Notes: generated from the sequence alone by a model not told the origin. A stretch of DNA of 64,000 nt from Gorillibacterium timonense (GCF_001457415.1 NZ_LN881724.1:2232001-2296000), one strand, 5' to 3'. Counted from the first letter of the stretch, positions 37,755 to 47,340 are shown. Numbers and translations are program-made.

Positions 37755-38366
37755 ATGTCGCGTCTGACAGAAATCCTGGAATTCAACCGCTCGTTTGTGC
37801 AAAACCATGAATTTGAAGCTTTCCGTACCACCAAATTTCCCGAAAAGAAAATGGTCATTCTTACGTGCATGGACACCCGCCTCGTGGAGCTTCTTCCCAA
37901 AGCGATGGATCTCAAGAACGGCGACGCCAAGATCATCAAAAGCGCAGGAGCCATCGTCGCCCACCCATTCGGCAGTATCATGCGCAGCATTCTCGTCGCC
38001 ATCTACTCCCTCGGGGCCGAGGAAGTCTATGTGATCGGCCATCACGACTGCGGGATGACCAGCCTGAACTCGGAGGAAGTGCTGAATCAGGCGGCGGCTC
38101 GCGGCATTTCGAGCGAAACCATCCGTACCTTGGAGAATTCCGGCATCAACCTTCAACGGTTTCTGACCGGCTTTCATTCGGTCTCGGATGCTGTCGCCGA
38201 CAGCGTGCGCGTCATCCGCAATCACCCGCTCCTGCCTTCCGATATCGGCGTTCACGGGCTTGTGATGAACCCCGAGACGGGCGAGCTCAGCATCGTCACA
38301 CGCGGCAAAGAGCAAGAAGGCGAGGATTCTTCGGCAATCCCGGTTCATCATCATCCGCACGAATAA
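37755..38366 (+). CDS. Beta-class carbonic anhydrase (YtiB-like)
   Basis: Interconverts CO2 and bicarbonate in the cytoplasm. The 203-residue product has the zinc-site motifs CMDTR (Cys38, Asp40) and GHHDCG (His96, Cys99), and the GAIVAHPFGSIMRSI strand of the short bacterial beta-class. AAAGGAGGGACACC precedes the ATG. The C-terminus is His/Glu-rich (VHHHPHE). It is divergent from the carboxypeptidase and convergent with an LpdD-like gene, so it stands alone. Confidence 0.94.
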   Translation: MSRLTEILEFNRSFVQNHEFEAFRTTKFPEKKMVILTCMDTRLVELLPKAMDLKNGDAKIIKSAGAIVAHPFGSIMRSILVAIYSLGAEEVYVIGHHDCGMTSLNSEEVLNQAAARGISSETIRTLENSGINLQRFLTGFHSVSDAVADSVRVIRNHPLLPSDIGVHGLVMNPETGELSIVTRGKEQEGEDSSAIPVHHHPHE

Positions 38367-38409
38367 TCACGCCGTCCTACTCGGGTCTACCCTCGTGACT
38401 TAAAGAAAA

Positions 38410-38432
38410 GGCCGCTCCCCATCGGAGCGGCC
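38410..38432. terminator. Terminator between carbonic anhydrase and LpdD-like genes
   Basis: GGCCGCTCC and GGAGCGGCC form a perfect 9-base stem. The T run (TTTTCTTT) is on the minus strand side, so it serves the LpdD-like gene best. Confidence 0.75.
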
Positions 38433-38527
38433 ACTTGTATTCAACTAGAGCTATCCATTCAAAATTCCAAGGTTTCGCACCTTTTCCAATATCCCATATC
38501 CATTGACGCCCGCTTCTACCGACACGA

Positions 38528-38887
38528 TTAGGATTGTGAGTGAACGACCGGAAGAAGTTCGTCCAGCACCCGGTTCATCTCCTCTCGAACGGTCTGTACG
38601 GCCAGTTCGATATCAGAGCGAGACGCCGCCTCAATGTGGATTCCCATGACCACGGTAACCGTAGCGCTAAGCCGGGTGCAGGCCATACCCGCGCATTCCA
38701 AGGCCAGCCTGTCTTCCCGATGTCCGGGAACAACGGCAAGCTCCGTATGGATCTTGCCGTCCTGATAAAAAGCCATCGCGGTCGCACCGATGTGAGCTTC
38801 TCCACCTGTTATGAGAAACAAGTAATCCTTCCCCATCCGCTCGGTATGGATACGGATATCAAACGGCGGTTTCGCTGCCTTGTTCAT
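38528..38887 (-). CDS. LpdD-like protein (prenylated-flavin chaperone family)
   Basis: A 119-residue protein starting at the ATG 38887 (MNKAAKPPFDIRI) after GGGGGAAA. It has GGEAHIGATAMAFY and the end LVASSR-like segment ASRSDIELAVQTVREEMNRVLDELL, which match the small subunit-D/LpdD family associated with UbiD-type hydroxyarylic acid decarboxylases, where it is thought to help load prenylated FMN. No UbiD-like lpdC or UbiX-like lpdB gene is adjacent, so its partner, if any, is elsewhere. The assignment is from a remembered family pattern and is moderate. Confidence 0.6.
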   Translation of the reverse strand: MNKAAKPPFDIRIHTERMGKDYLFLITGGEAHIGATAMAFYQDGKIHTELAVVPGHREDRLALECAGMACTRLSATVTVVMGIHIEAASRSDIELAVQTVREEMNRVLDELLPVVHSQS

Positions 38888-39027
38888 TCGGTTTCCCCCA
38901 TTCCTGAGAATGATTACATCATTGCGAAACGTTCTCAACGTCTCTTTTCCATTGTATGCGCATTCACTTCAACTTTCAAATGAGTGTGACCTTTTTCATA
39001 CCTATTTTTTGAATTTTTTCAATGAAA

Positions 39028-39053
39028 GGGCAATCGCCCTTAAGCGATTGCCC
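39028..39053 (-). terminator. Terminator of the chemoreceptor gene
   Basis: GGGCAATCGC and GCGATTGCCC form a perfect 10-base stem, 84 bases downstream of the stop on the minus strand, with a modest T-rich run (TTTCATTG). Confidence 0.6.
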
Positions 39054-39136
39054 GCTGCCTCGCATTACAGTCCATACAATTCGAGCTTACTCACGTACCT
39101 ACGTTTGTTGCAGTCAGTTCGTAATAGCCCGCTCCC

Positions 39137-40921
39137 TCATACCTTGAACGTGTCCACATATCCTTTCAGTCGCTCCGTGCTTTCGCGGTTGGAATCTGCA
39201 TTCACCTGCAGCCGATTCACTTGCTCGAGCATTTCACCCGTTTGACCGCTGATTTCCTCGATCGAGCTGGCACTTGTCACAATCTTCTTCGCAACGTCAT
39301 CGGTGCGAGCCGCAACTTCGTTTGCAGCTGCGCTGATCTCCTCCGAAGTAGCAGACAGCTCCATGATCACATGATGGATGCTCTCCGCATCCAGCCGATA
39401 TTGCTGGCAGTATTCGACCAGCTTCTCATACCCGGTTAAAATGTCTTCTTCGATGAACCCCATGATCCCTTGCGAGGAGTGAACCAGCGACTCCACCGCT
39501 TGCAGAGCTTCCTGAGTCAATTGTTGAATGCTCTGGGCCGTCGAATTCGAGCTATCGGACAGCTTGCGAATCTCCGCCGCCACGACCGCAAAGCCCTTGC
39601 CCGCTTCTCCAGCGCGGGCGCTCTCAATTGCCGCATTCAAGGACAACAGATTTATCTGATTGGATATTTGCGAGACGGCTTCACTGAGAAGAGTAATCTC
39701 CTCCGCCTTCCCCACATCCGCAATCGCCAGTCTCATCTTCTCCTTCGCTTCCTCGTAGACTTCACGGGTGCGGGTGATGGCTTGCAGGGATGTCTCCTGA
39801 AGCACTCTCGCGCGTTCGCTTGTTTCGTTGGACTTGGCTGCACTTGCCTCGGTTCGGACGGCAATGGAGCTGACCGCTTCATCGACTTGCTCGAGCGTCG
39901 CGGCAATCTGCTCGGTCGATCCAGCGATATCGTCCATCACCTCCGCGAGTTGAGCCGTTTTATCGTTGGTATCACGGGTGCTCGTCTGAACATGCTCCGC
40001 GATGTCGTTCACCTGCCGCGCATTGTCCGCAAGCTGTTCCGTGCTCGTCCTGGCTTCCTGGACAAACTGCCGAATCTGCTCCGTCATCTGGTTCAACGCC
40101 CGAGCCACCATGCCGATTTCATCACGGGTCTTGACCGCAATCGGTTGAATGTCGAATCGACCTTGATCATCCTGATGAATGGATTGCACAATCTCCAGGA
40201 GCGGCCGGGAAATTCGGGCGCTGAGCCACAAGCCGACGATCGCAATGACGAGCAAGACAGCGCCGATGAAAGAAACGGTTACGATCAGGCTTTTTTGAAA
40301 TTCGTTCTCCAGCTGGTGATTTTTCGCCGTGATCAGGGCTTCGATGTCATCCACATAATTTCCCGTGCTGACTACCCAATCGTAGGGAGCGAAATAGCGA
40401 GAATAAGCGCGCTTGGGTTGAACTTGGGTCCCACCGTCATCACCGGGCTTATCCCAGAGGTAATTCGTATATCCGCCCTTCTCATTAGCCTTCGCCGCTT
40501 CGATGAGGTTCTTGATCAATTCCGTTCCTTCTGAATCTTTGATCGCGATCCGGTTCTTGCCTTCATCTTGCGGATTCATCGGGTGGGCCACCAGCACCCC
40601 ATCGGACTGATCGATCCAGAAGTAACCCGCTTCTCCGTAGCGCAAGCTCTTGATCGCATCCACGGCGGCCTGCTTGGCCTCTTTCTCGGTCAGCCCCTTC
40701 TCCTTCTCCTGCTTTTGATAAGAAGCGATCAGGCTGTATGCGCTGTCCACTTCACTCTTGATCAATTTATCATACTGCTCGTAGAGCTCATCCCGGTAGC
40801 TTGCCAGCTCCCGATGATGATTCCTTTCCAGCACAACCACATTGTACCCGCCAAACAATCCGGTTAGCAGCAAGCTGCTGATCAGGAAAGCGAGCAAAAT
40901 CTTGTAACGAATCTTTCGCAT
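39137..40921 (-). CDS. Methyl-accepting chemotaxis protein with sCache sensor
   Basis: A 594-residue transmembrane chemoreceptor. A first span (about residues 8-30) and a second (about 212-234) enclose an extracellular single-Cache domain with [23 protein letters not shown] and [19 protein letters not shown]. This type binds small carboxylates or amino acids in known members. A HAMP linker (about 235-290) and the cytoplasmic signalling hairpin follow, with the tip [20 protein letters not shown] that contacts CheA/CheW. No chemotaxis operon is nearby. The ligand is unknown. Confidence 0.93.
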   Translation of the reverse strand: MRKIRYKILLAFLISSLLLTGLFGGYNVVVLERNHHRELASYRDELYEQYDKLIKSEVDSAYSLIASYQKQEKEKGLTEKEAKQAAVDAIKSLRYGEAGYFWIDQSDGVLVAHPMNPQDEGKNRIAIKDSEGTELIKNLIEAAKANEKGGYTNYLWDKPGDDGGTQVQPKRAYSRYFAPYDWVVSTGNYVDDIEALITAKNHQLENEFQKSLIVTVSFIGAVLLVIAIVGLWLSARISRPLLEIVQSIHQDDQGRFDIQPIAVKTRDEIGMVARALNQMTEQIRQFVQEARTSTEQLADNARQVNDIAEHVQTSTRDTNDKTAQLAEVMDDIAGSTEQIAATLEQVDEAVSSIAVRTEASAAKSNETSERARVLQETSLQAITRTREVYEEAKEKMRLAIADVGKAEEITLLSEAVSQISNQINLLSLNAAIESARAGEAGKGFAVVAAEIRKLSDSSNSTAQSIQQLTQEALQAVESLVHSSQGIMGFIEEDILTGYEKLVEYCQQYRLDAESIHHVIMELSATSEEISAAANEVAARTDDVAKKIVTSASSIEEISGQTGEMLEQVNRLQVNADSNRESTERLKGYVDTFKV

Positions 40922-41071
40922 GAATCTCTACCCCATTCCCGTTTCTAAACTCTCTATCTGTTGCTCTGCGCAATGAGTTCATTATAAGAAACAGAGTAGG
41001 TCTTTGGAAGGATAATTTCGCCAAAAAGTCGTTTTGAAGCAGTTCCCTGGTCATTTCGTCCCAAGATTTCA

Positions 41072-41100
41072 TTGACAGCCTTACCAAACCACCAAATAAT
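41072..41100 (+). promoter_or_regulatory. Promoter of the GPH symporter operon
   Basis: TTGACA (41072-41077), 17 bases, AATAAT (41095-41100), 41 bases ahead of the ATG. Confidence 0.6.
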
Positions 41101-41141
41101 AGAAGCTAACTATCAAAGTGTGAGTTGGAAGAGGGGATGTC

Positions 41142-42479
41142 ATGGAGACCAAGGTACCCGCACGCGAGAAGCTGTTCTACATGGGAGGGCTACTCGGGCA
41201 AAACATTCTGTACAGCTTCATGTCTGCGTACATCCTTTTTTTCTACACCGATCTGCTCGGCATTAAGGCTGCGACGGCCAGCCTCATTCTGGTCGCAGCC
41301 AGTATCGTGGACGCCTGTCTCGATCCGGTCATGGGCATGATCGCCGATAAAACACGGACACGCTGGGGCAAGTTCCGGCCTTATCTGCTCTTTGCTCCTT
41401 TCCTGATCGCCGCCGTTACCGTCGTTTGCTTTACGGATTTTCAAGGCTCTGCTACGGCAACCCTGCTCCTAGCAGCGGCTTCGTACCTCCTGTGGGGAAT
41501 GCTTTATACCGTTTGCGATACTCCGCTGTGGGCGTTATCATCCGTCGTCACAAAAGAGCCGAAGGAACGCAACTTGATCGTAACCCTCGGCAAAATCGGA
41601 GGCACTCTCGGCGCGGTGATCGTGACGATCGGCGGCATCCAGCTCTTACTCGCTTTCGGCGGTGAGCGAAACCCTTCCGCCTACCAGTACTCTGCAATCA
41701 TCATCGCCGTCATTGCCGCGCTCGCCATTTTCCTGACCGGGCTTACCTCCCGTGAGCGAGTAGCCCCCTCCATCGAAAAGATCCCCTTTCGCCGTAATCT
41801 GCAAACGATCTATACGAACAAGCCGCTCCTCACCCTGCTCGGATCGCTCCTCATCATCAACATGATCATCGGCATACGGCAGGCCATCCAACTCTATTAC
41901 GTCATCTATGTATGGGGCGATGCCGCCTATGTCACCCAGCTCGGCTTGAGCCTCGTCGTCGGGATGCTGCTTGGCATGATCGTAACCCCTAAGCTGCTGA
42001 ATGTCTTTTCCAAAAAGCTGCTGTTCATCACCTCCTGCCTCCTGGGAAGCCTTTCGTGCCTGATCCCTTACCTCGCAGGCGACAGCCAGATTCTGCCTAC
42101 GCTCATCTGGTTCGCGGTCAGCTTCTTCTTCTCGGGGATGACGACCATCGTGAGCACCTCCATGCTGCTCGACACCATCGATTATTCCGAGTGGAAGCTC
42201 GGCTTCCGCGGAGAAGGGATCGTCTTCTCCACCAATACCTTCATCACCAAATTTAGCGGCGCGCTCTCTCGCATGATCATCGGAGCAGGCCTCGGCATCC
42301 TGAATTACGTGGAAAATCAGTCGGTCACGCCACAGCTTCAACACGGTCTCAGCCTGATCATGTTTATCCTTCCCGCCATCTGCTTTGCCGCTGCCGTTCT
42401 GCCGATCCTCTTCTACAGCATAACAGATAAGAAGCGCGTGCAAATTCTTCACGAATTGGATCAGAGCCGGAGCTCTTAA
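41142..42479 (+). CDS. GPH-family sugar:cation symporter (MelB/XynP/YicJ-like)
   Basis: A 445-residue membrane protein with twelve predicted spans. It has the MelB-type cation-site motif DACLDPVMGMIADKTRTRWGKFRPY in the first loop region and the later SMLLDTIDYSEWKLGFRGEGI signature. It should import a glycoside together with Na+ or H+. GGAAGAGGGGA precedes the ATG. A PIG-L deacetylase gene follows 90 bases downstream in the same direction, hinting at an N-acetylated sugar substrate, but this is inference. Confidence 0.9.
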   Translation: METKVPAREKLFYMGGLLGQNILYSFMSAYILFFYTDLLGIKAATASLILVAASIVDACLDPVMGMIADKTRTRWGKFRPYLLFAPFLIAAVTVVCFTDFQGSATATLLLAAASYLLWGMLYTVCDTPLWALSSVVTKEPKERNLIVTLGKIGGTLGAVIVTIGGIQLLLAFGGERNPSAYQYSAIIIAVIAALAIFLTGLTSRERVAPSIEKIPFRRNLQTIYTNKPLLTLLGSLLIINMIIGIRQAIQLYYVIYVWGDAAYVTQLGLSLVVGMLLGMIVTPKLLNVFSKKLLFITSCLLGSLSCLIPYLAGDSQILPTLIWFAVSFFFSGMTTIVSTSMLLDTIDYSEWKLGFRGEGIVFSTNTFITKFSGALSRMIIGAGLGILNYVENQSVTPQLQHGLSLIMFILPAICFAAAVLPILFYSITDKKRVQILHELDQSRSS

Positions 42480-42569
42480 CGGGTTTGAGAACCGGTCTGA
42501 AACGGATGATCCCGATGGTCCAGACGAAATCCATATAGTAACGAAACTACACATAAGGAGTGAATTTCG

Positions 42570-43325
42570 ATGGACTCTTCCGCCCTGCAAGCTCTCATGT
42601 CCCCACCTGATCTCACCGCCTGTCGTAAAATTCTCTGCGTCCAGCCGCATCCGGACGACAACGAGGTCGGCATGGGGGCGATCATCGCTTCTTTCGCGGC
42701 GCGCGGCTGCGAAATCCATTATGTGACGGTAACGAACGGCGATCTGGGAGCGCTTGACCCGGCCCTATCCCACGAGGAGATCGCCGCAATACGCGCACGT
42801 GAGCTGGAGGACGCCGGACGCCATCTCGGCGTATCGGTGTTCCACAGCCTCGGGCATGGCGACGGCACGCTCGACAGCATCCCGACACTCGCCGCCGAGC
42901 TGGCCGAGGTCATCCGGACCGTTCAGCCGGATGCCGTCTTTTGCCCCGATCCGTGGTTGACTTATGAAGCGCATCACGATCACGTCATCACCGGTAAAGC
43001 GACCGCGCAGGCGTTCCTCTCCTCGGGCCTTCCGCTCTATCCGCGCGGAACCTCGACTAAGCCTTGGCAGCCTTCAGCCATCGGCTTCTATTTTACTGCC
43101 CAACCGAACACGGTTATCGAGGCCGCATCCTTCTTCGAGCGGAAATTCGAAGCGATGGCAATGCATGCTAGCCAGTTCAACGCTGAGATATTGGCGATGT
43201 ATCGCTTCTATTTCGGGCAAAAAGGCAAGCAGCTCGCCGCCGATCGGGGCTTCGAATGGGGAGAAGGCCTGAAGGTGCTATCTCCGCTTCATCTCCACTG
43301 CTTCGTGGATGCTTCCTTGATTTAA
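42570..43325 (+). CDS. PIG-L/LmbE-family deacetylase
   Basis: A 251-residue zinc-dependent N-deacetylase. The metal and catalytic motif HPDDNEVGMGA lies near residue 30, and HHDH (third zinc ligand region) near residue 133, in WLTYEAHHDHVITGKATAQA. Related enzymes act on GlcNAc-type substrates (BshB, chitobiose or antibiotic precursors). ATAAGGAGTGA precedes the ATG. It lies behind a GPH sugar symporter gene, which suggests intracellular deacetylation of an imported sugar. It is not clearly BshB, because no bacillithiol genes are adjacent. Confidence 0.85.
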   Translation: MDSSALQALMSPPDLTACRKILCVQPHPDDNEVGMGAIIASFAARGCEIHYVTVTNGDLGALDPALSHEEIAAIRARELEDAGRHLGVSVFHSLGHGDGTLDSIPTLAAELAEVIRTVQPDAVFCPDPWLTYEAHHDHVITGKATAQAFLSSGLPLYPRGTSTKPWQPSAIGFYFTAQPNTVIEAASFFERKFEAMAMHASQFNAEILAMYRFYFGQKGKQLAADRGFEWGEGLKVLSPLHLHCFVDASLI

Positions 43326-43470
43326 AGGTCAGAGCATCAGCTCCCTGGTTGCTAAACTCTTCCAAAATCAAGGCTCCTTTCGTAAATCGCTTTATTGCGT
43401 GAGAACTTTATCTTTATTGATTTTATTAAGTTTTTTACGCATAATTGCAACTGAGGGAGTTGATTCCAAG

Positions 43471-43848
43471 TTGAGCAAGCCGAATATTAGCACAACCGTT
43501 TCAGGAGATTTAATTGTTACCCATCTAATTGGCAAGATTACAACAGATGATGTTAACGAATGGTTTGTTGGCTTCGAGCAGGTTTGTCAGCAATTCATTT
43601 CCGAGGGTCGGAAATACAAATTGTTAGTCGATCGAAAAGGGTACACTCCTGATCATTTTTCCGTTCAAAAAGCATGGAAAGATAAGTTCTTCAATGAAAT
43701 CATTTTGAATCATAGTAAGGCAATCGCATTTCTCCTTGAAGAAGGAGAGATAATGAATTATTTACAACAATCCAATACAAAAGAATCCGTAAAATTTTTT
43801 GATAATGATGAACAAGCATTTATTTGGTTAAATGGATATCCAATATGA
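43471..43848 (+). CDS. Small STAS/SpoIIAA-like protein, unknown
   Basis: A 125-residue soluble protein, best started at a TTG (43471) with GAGGGAG 11 bases ahead; an upstream in-frame GTG at 43399 would add a hydrophobic stretch without a ribosome site. The alternation of strands and helices (ISTTVSGDLIVTHLIGKITTDDVNEWFVGFEQVC, YKLLVDRKGY, AIAFLLEEGEIMNYL, WLNGYPI) resembles STAS/SpoIIAA-like folds; this is a weak pattern match. The gene is clearly more AT-rich than its neighbours, suggesting recent acquisition. Confidence 0.55.
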   Translation: MSKPNISTTVSGDLIVTHLIGKITTDDVNEWFVGFEQVCQQFISEGRKYKLLVDRKGYTPDHFSVQKAWKDKFFNEIILNHSKAIAFLLEEGEIMNYLQQSNTKESVKFFDNDEQAFIWLNGYPI

Positions 43849-43948
43849 AAACCTATATTGAACCATTTGCTCATCGCAGATTCTAACAGCTGGAACAAAA
43901 TCACAGACTTATCATTAGCATCACTATTTTCGAAAAGAACCAAAAACA

Positions 43949-43993
43949 AAGAAGGCTGACCCCGAATAGAGGGTTCAGCCTTCTTGCTTTTAC
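43949..43993. terminator. Bidirectional terminator
   Basis: AAGAAGGCTGA and TCAGCCTTCTT, with inner CCC/GGG pairing, form a long stem followed by GCTTTT on the plus strand, between convergent genes. Confidence 0.8.
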
Positions 43994-44053
43994 AGCACTA
44001 AGCTATTAGATCATTCTTAGCACCGTCAGATTCTCCGGAGTTTGATGATGCCC

Positions 44054-45805
44054 TCAAGAAACCACATGGACGAGCGAGTATTGCATAGGCTGCAAGGTGA
44101 GCTCTGCATCCGGGCTTAAGTGGAGCACTTCATTTGTAAGAAGATCAACCGCATGCTTGCCCGCTACATTCGCCGGCCAAGGAATCGTCACCGGACGATT
44201 CCCGTTATTCAAGGCGACCAGAACTGTCTCCTTTTCATAGCTCCGGCTAAATACGAGATAGTTAGCGTCGCCATCCGCTTCAAGGATGGACAGCTGGGAG
44301 GATGCGTACAACGGCTTCACATTTTTTCTGAGATAGATCAGCTTTTGCATGAAAGCAAACAAGTTCCGATCCTGCTTCTCCTTATCCCATTCCATACATT
44401 TCCGGTAGTATGAAAAGTCTCCACCGTCCCCATCTAATCCAATCTCATCCCCATAGTAGATGGTAGGGGCACCGGTGTACGTCAACAGCAGCAGGAAAGC
44501 CAGTCGCAGCTTATCCTTATCATCTCCGCAAACACTTAAGATCCGGGGAGTATCGTGGCTGCCCAACAGATTAAAGGCGACCTCATTCGCATTGGCGGAA
44601 TGATTGTGCAGCTGCTTCACCACTTCATTCGCATACTGCTCGGCATTGATGCGATTTTTGGCGATGAAGTCGACCACCATCTCTGTAAACGGATAGTTCA
44701 TGACCGCATCGAATTGATCCCCTTGAAGCCAAGCGTTGGCGTCATGGGCTACTTCTCCAATAATATACGTGTCAGGGTTAGCCTCCCGCACCGCTTGACG
44801 GAACGAGCGCCAGAAGGCATGATCCACCTCATTGGCCACGTCCAGACGCCAGCCGTCCGTGCCAAACTCCTCTACCCAATATTTCGCCACATCCAGCAAA
44901 TATTGCTTCATTTCCGGATTTTCCGTGTTCAGCTTCGGCATTTCCTTCACATAAGCAAAGGTTTCGTAAACCGGATCTCCCTCTTCAGGAAGCTCCTGAA
45001 TGTGGAAGTGGTTCACATAAGGAGACTGGCCCTTATGCGTGAGAACGTGCTGGAACTTTTCAAACAAGAACCCGCTGTGATTGAAGACCGCATCCAGGAT
45101 GATATGGATTCCCCGCTCGTGACAGGCATCGACCAGTTGGCGGAACGTCTCTTTATCTCCAAACTGAGGGTCGATCTCGAAATAATCGATCGTATCGTAT
45201 TTGTGATCCGACGGGGATTTGAAGATTGGTGTTAAATAGATGCCGTTTACCCCAAGCTCTACCAAATGATCGAGATGATCGATAATGCCTTGAAGATCGC
45301 CGCCAAACACCGCACCCGGCAGTGACTCCGTTCCCCATTCACTGAGCTTGCCGGTCTTTCCTTCGGGATTGCCGTTCGCAAAGCGATCCGGATAAATCTG
45401 GTACCAGATGGTCCGCTTCACCCAGTCCGGCGCTTTGAAGACATCGGTTTCATTCAAATAAGGGAAGCGGAAAATCCGGTTCCGGGCTTTCTCTGCGGTA
45501 AAGCCTCTCTCCCCATAGATCAGCGTCTCTTGTCCGTCCGATACTTCAAACAGATAGGAAAACCGTTTGACCGGAATGGAAATGGCAGCAAACCAATAAT
45601 CGAACAAGTCATCCGTACCGGAGAGTGACATCGCCATCTTCTCCATCACCTGTTCCCCGTCAGCCCAATAATAGGGATCTCCGTACAGCAAGTTCACGTT
45701 TGTCAGATCGCCCTTTTTACTCTTGAGGGAAATGTGCAGGGTGTTGTTGTCGTAGGCATAGGCATAATTGCTTTTGGGCGTGTGAAAAATGGCTTCCTTG
45801 AACAT
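44054..45805 (-). CDS. GH13 neopullulanase/cyclomaltodextrinase-type enzyme
   Basis: A 583-residue cytoplasmic enzyme that hydrolyses cyclodextrins, pullulan or maltodextrins. An N-terminal CBM34-like domain (about residues 1-125) precedes the GH13 barrel. The four conserved regions are visible: DAVFNHSG, DGWRLDVANE (nucleophile Asp), YIIGEVAHDA (acid Glu) and LGSHDTPRI (third Asp). The MPKLNTENPEM region is typical of subfamily 20. The start is the ATG at 45805 (MFKEAIFHTP), because GGAGGAGGA lies 7 bases ahead; a TTG six codons earlier lies inside that ribosome site. It is not adjacent to the other GH13 gene, but they probably share the maltodextrin pathway. Confidence 0.93.
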   Translation of the reverse strand: MFKEAIFHTPKSNYAYAYDNNTLHISLKSKKGDLTNVNLLYGDPYYWADGEQVMEKMAMSLSGTDDLFDYWFAAISIPVKRFSYLFEVSDGQETLIYGERGFTAEKARNRIFRFPYLNETDVFKAPDWVKRTIWYQIYPDRFANGNPEGKTGKLSEWGTESLPGAVFGGDLQGIIDHLDHLVELGVNGIYLTPIFKSPSDHKYDTIDYFEIDPQFGDKETFRQLVDACHERGIHIILDAVFNHSGFLFEKFQHVLTHKGQSPYVNHFHIQELPEEGDPVYETFAYVKEMPKLNTENPEMKQYLLDVAKYWVEEFGTDGWRLDVANEVDHAFWRSFRQAVREANPDTYIIGEVAHDANAWLQGDQFDAVMNYPFTEMVVDFIAKNRINAEQYANEVVKQLHNHSANANEVAFNLLGSHDTPRILSVCGDDKDKLRLAFLLLLTYTGAPTIYYGDEIGLDGDGGDFSYYRKCMEWDKEKQDRNLFAFMQKLIYLRKNVKPLYASSQLSILEADGDANYLVFSRSYEKETVLVALNNGNRPVTIPWPANVAGKHAVDLLTNEVLHLSPDAELTLQPMQYSLVHVVS

Positions 45806-45883
45806 AGACAAATCCTCCTCCAAACGATTTCATGATTGATGACTGCGCTTACAGACCGCTCTGAATAAGCTCTCGGAAAAACA

Positions 45884-45923
45884 AAAAAACACAATCCCGA
45901 AGAAGTGCTCGGGGTTGTGTTTT
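45884..45923. terminator. Terminator between map and the GH13 gene
   Basis: AAAACACAATCCCGA and TCGGGGTTGTGTTTT form a stem (one G-U) with A and T runs on both sides. Confidence 0.82.
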
Positions 45924-46070
45924 CCATCCGCGTTGGATAAAAACAGGCATTGCCCTTTAATTTTTGACCATTACTATCTAGAGTATAGATTCGTTCGTTC
46001 GCAATGTCCAGTTTTTTCTTATCCTGCAATGGCTTAGTATCGAGGCTCGCCCAAATGGATAAGCCCCACC

Positions 46071-46817
46071 TTATAAAATCGTGAGAATTTGCGGGCCGTT
46101 GTCCGTAATGGCAACCGTATGCTCGAATTGAACGCAGATCGAACGATCCACTGTGCGGGCCGTCCAACCGTCACTTTCGATGACGGCGCGCCACCCGCCG
46201 AGCGTGAACATCGGCTCAATCGCGATCACCATGCCCTTTTTCAGCCGGGTCCCCTTTTCCTTCATGCCATAATTTGGAACACTCGGTTCTTCCCAGATAT
46301 CCTTTCCGATTCCATGCCCCGAAAATTCCTTCACGTTCCCGTATCCGAACTTCTTGGCGTTCATGTCGATCGCATAACCGATATCCCCGATTCGTTTGCC
46401 CTCCCGTGCTTGATCGATCCCAAGAAGCAAGCTTTGATGACAGACCTTCATGAGCTGCTTTCGCTCACGGGATATCTCTCCAACCGCATAAGTCCAACCG
46501 GAATCACCATGATAGCCCTTGTAGCATGCTCCCAAGTCGATGGTCACCACATCGCCTTCCATCAGGCGATTGGAATCCGGGAAGCCGTGGCAGATCACTT
46601 CATTGCGCGCTACGCAGATCGAAGCTGGAAATCCTTGATGCCCTTTAAAGCTGGGAATCGCCCCCCGTGAACGGATCTTCTCCTCCACCAGTTGGTCCAG
46701 CGTTAACGTATCTACTCCTGGCTTAATGACGTCTGCAAGCATCTCATGGCATTCGGCAACGATCCGACCCGCTTCCCGCATCAGCTTGATCTCTTCATCG
46801 GACTTCAAGATGATCAT
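46071..46817 (-). CDS. map: Methionine aminopeptidase, type I
   Basis: Removes the initiator methionine from new proteins. The 248-residue product has the metal-binding residues in the usual places: GDVVTIDLGACYKGYHGDSGWTYAVG (two Asp), EFSGHGIGKDIWEEPSVPNY (His) and AIEPMF (Glu), then a final Glu in QFEHTVAITD. GGGAGGA lies 6 bases ahead of the ATG at 46817, matching the usual 248-residue length. It overlaps by 23 bases the end of a zinc-finger gene. It is outside the ribosomal-protein cluster, so this is probably a second copy (as yflG in Bacillus); that is inferred. Confidence 0.93.
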   Translation of the reverse strand: MIILKSDEEIKLMREAGRIVAECHEMLADVIKPGVDTLTLDQLVEEKIRSRGAIPSFKGHQGFPASICVARNEVICHGFPDSNRLMEGDVVTIDLGACYKGYHGDSGWTYAVGEISRERKQLMKVCHQSLLLGIDQAREGKRIGDIGYAIDMNAKKFGYGNVKEFSGHGIGKDIWEEPSVPNYGMKEKGTRLKKGMVIAIEPMFTLGGWRAVIESDGWTARTVDRSICVQFEHTVAITDNGPQILTIL

Positions 46818-47340
46818 GATCATCCTCCCGTTTCTTCTTGGCAAGCAAGTAATGATAACGATTGCGACATTTGGTGCTGCAAAACCAGGTTACCTGTGCT
46901 CGTTCGTACGGAATAAACCAACTGCCGCACTGCCTGCAGGTTTGCAGGTCCAACGGCTTCCTCTCCATCGTCTCCAGCAAGCTGATGATGGCTTCCATAT
47001 ACATTCTCTTAAGATGGTCGGGTCCGTCGGTAAAATCTGTGTACAGCAAAATGGACTGCCGTTCTCCTGTGACATGCCGCTCATTCGGAGCATGCTCGGC
47101 CCCATCCCCCGTCGACGGCACAATCCTAAGCTTAAGATGGATGGCTTGATATTGCTCGAATAGAAAGTTAATTCGCTGGATCATCGCTTCCGTAAAGCTC
47201 CGCTTCTCAAGCACCATATGGGCAAGGTCAAGCAAAAGCTGCTGCAGCTCCTGCTCCAGACTGCCCGCATCTACTCGATGCTCCTCTATACGATTGATCA
47301 CGGTCAGAAAGTAATTTTCCCGCGACAAAGTGGGACTCAT
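46795..47340 (-). CDS. CGNR-type zinc-finger protein
   Basis: A 181-residue protein with a helical N-terminal part (ABATE-like, about residues 15-125). The C-terminal zinc finger CRQCGSWFIPYERAQVTWFCSTKCRNRYH has four Cys ligands and the CRNRY form of the CGNR motif. Such proteins are thought to be transcription regulators. AAGGAGCAGC precedes the ATG. The end overlaps the map start by 23 bases, so the two are translationally coupled. The lysine/arginine-rich end (AKKKRED) fits nucleic-acid binding. Confidence 0.75.
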   Translation of the reverse strand: MSPTLSRENYFLTVINRIEEHRVDAGSLEQELQQLLLDLAHMVLEKRSFTEAMIQRINFLFEQYQAIHLKLRIVPSTGDGAEHAPNERHVTGERQSILLYTDFTDGPDHLKRMYMEAIISLLETMERKPLDLQTCRQCGSWFIPYERAQVTWFCSTKCRNRYHYLLAKKKREDDHDHLEVR

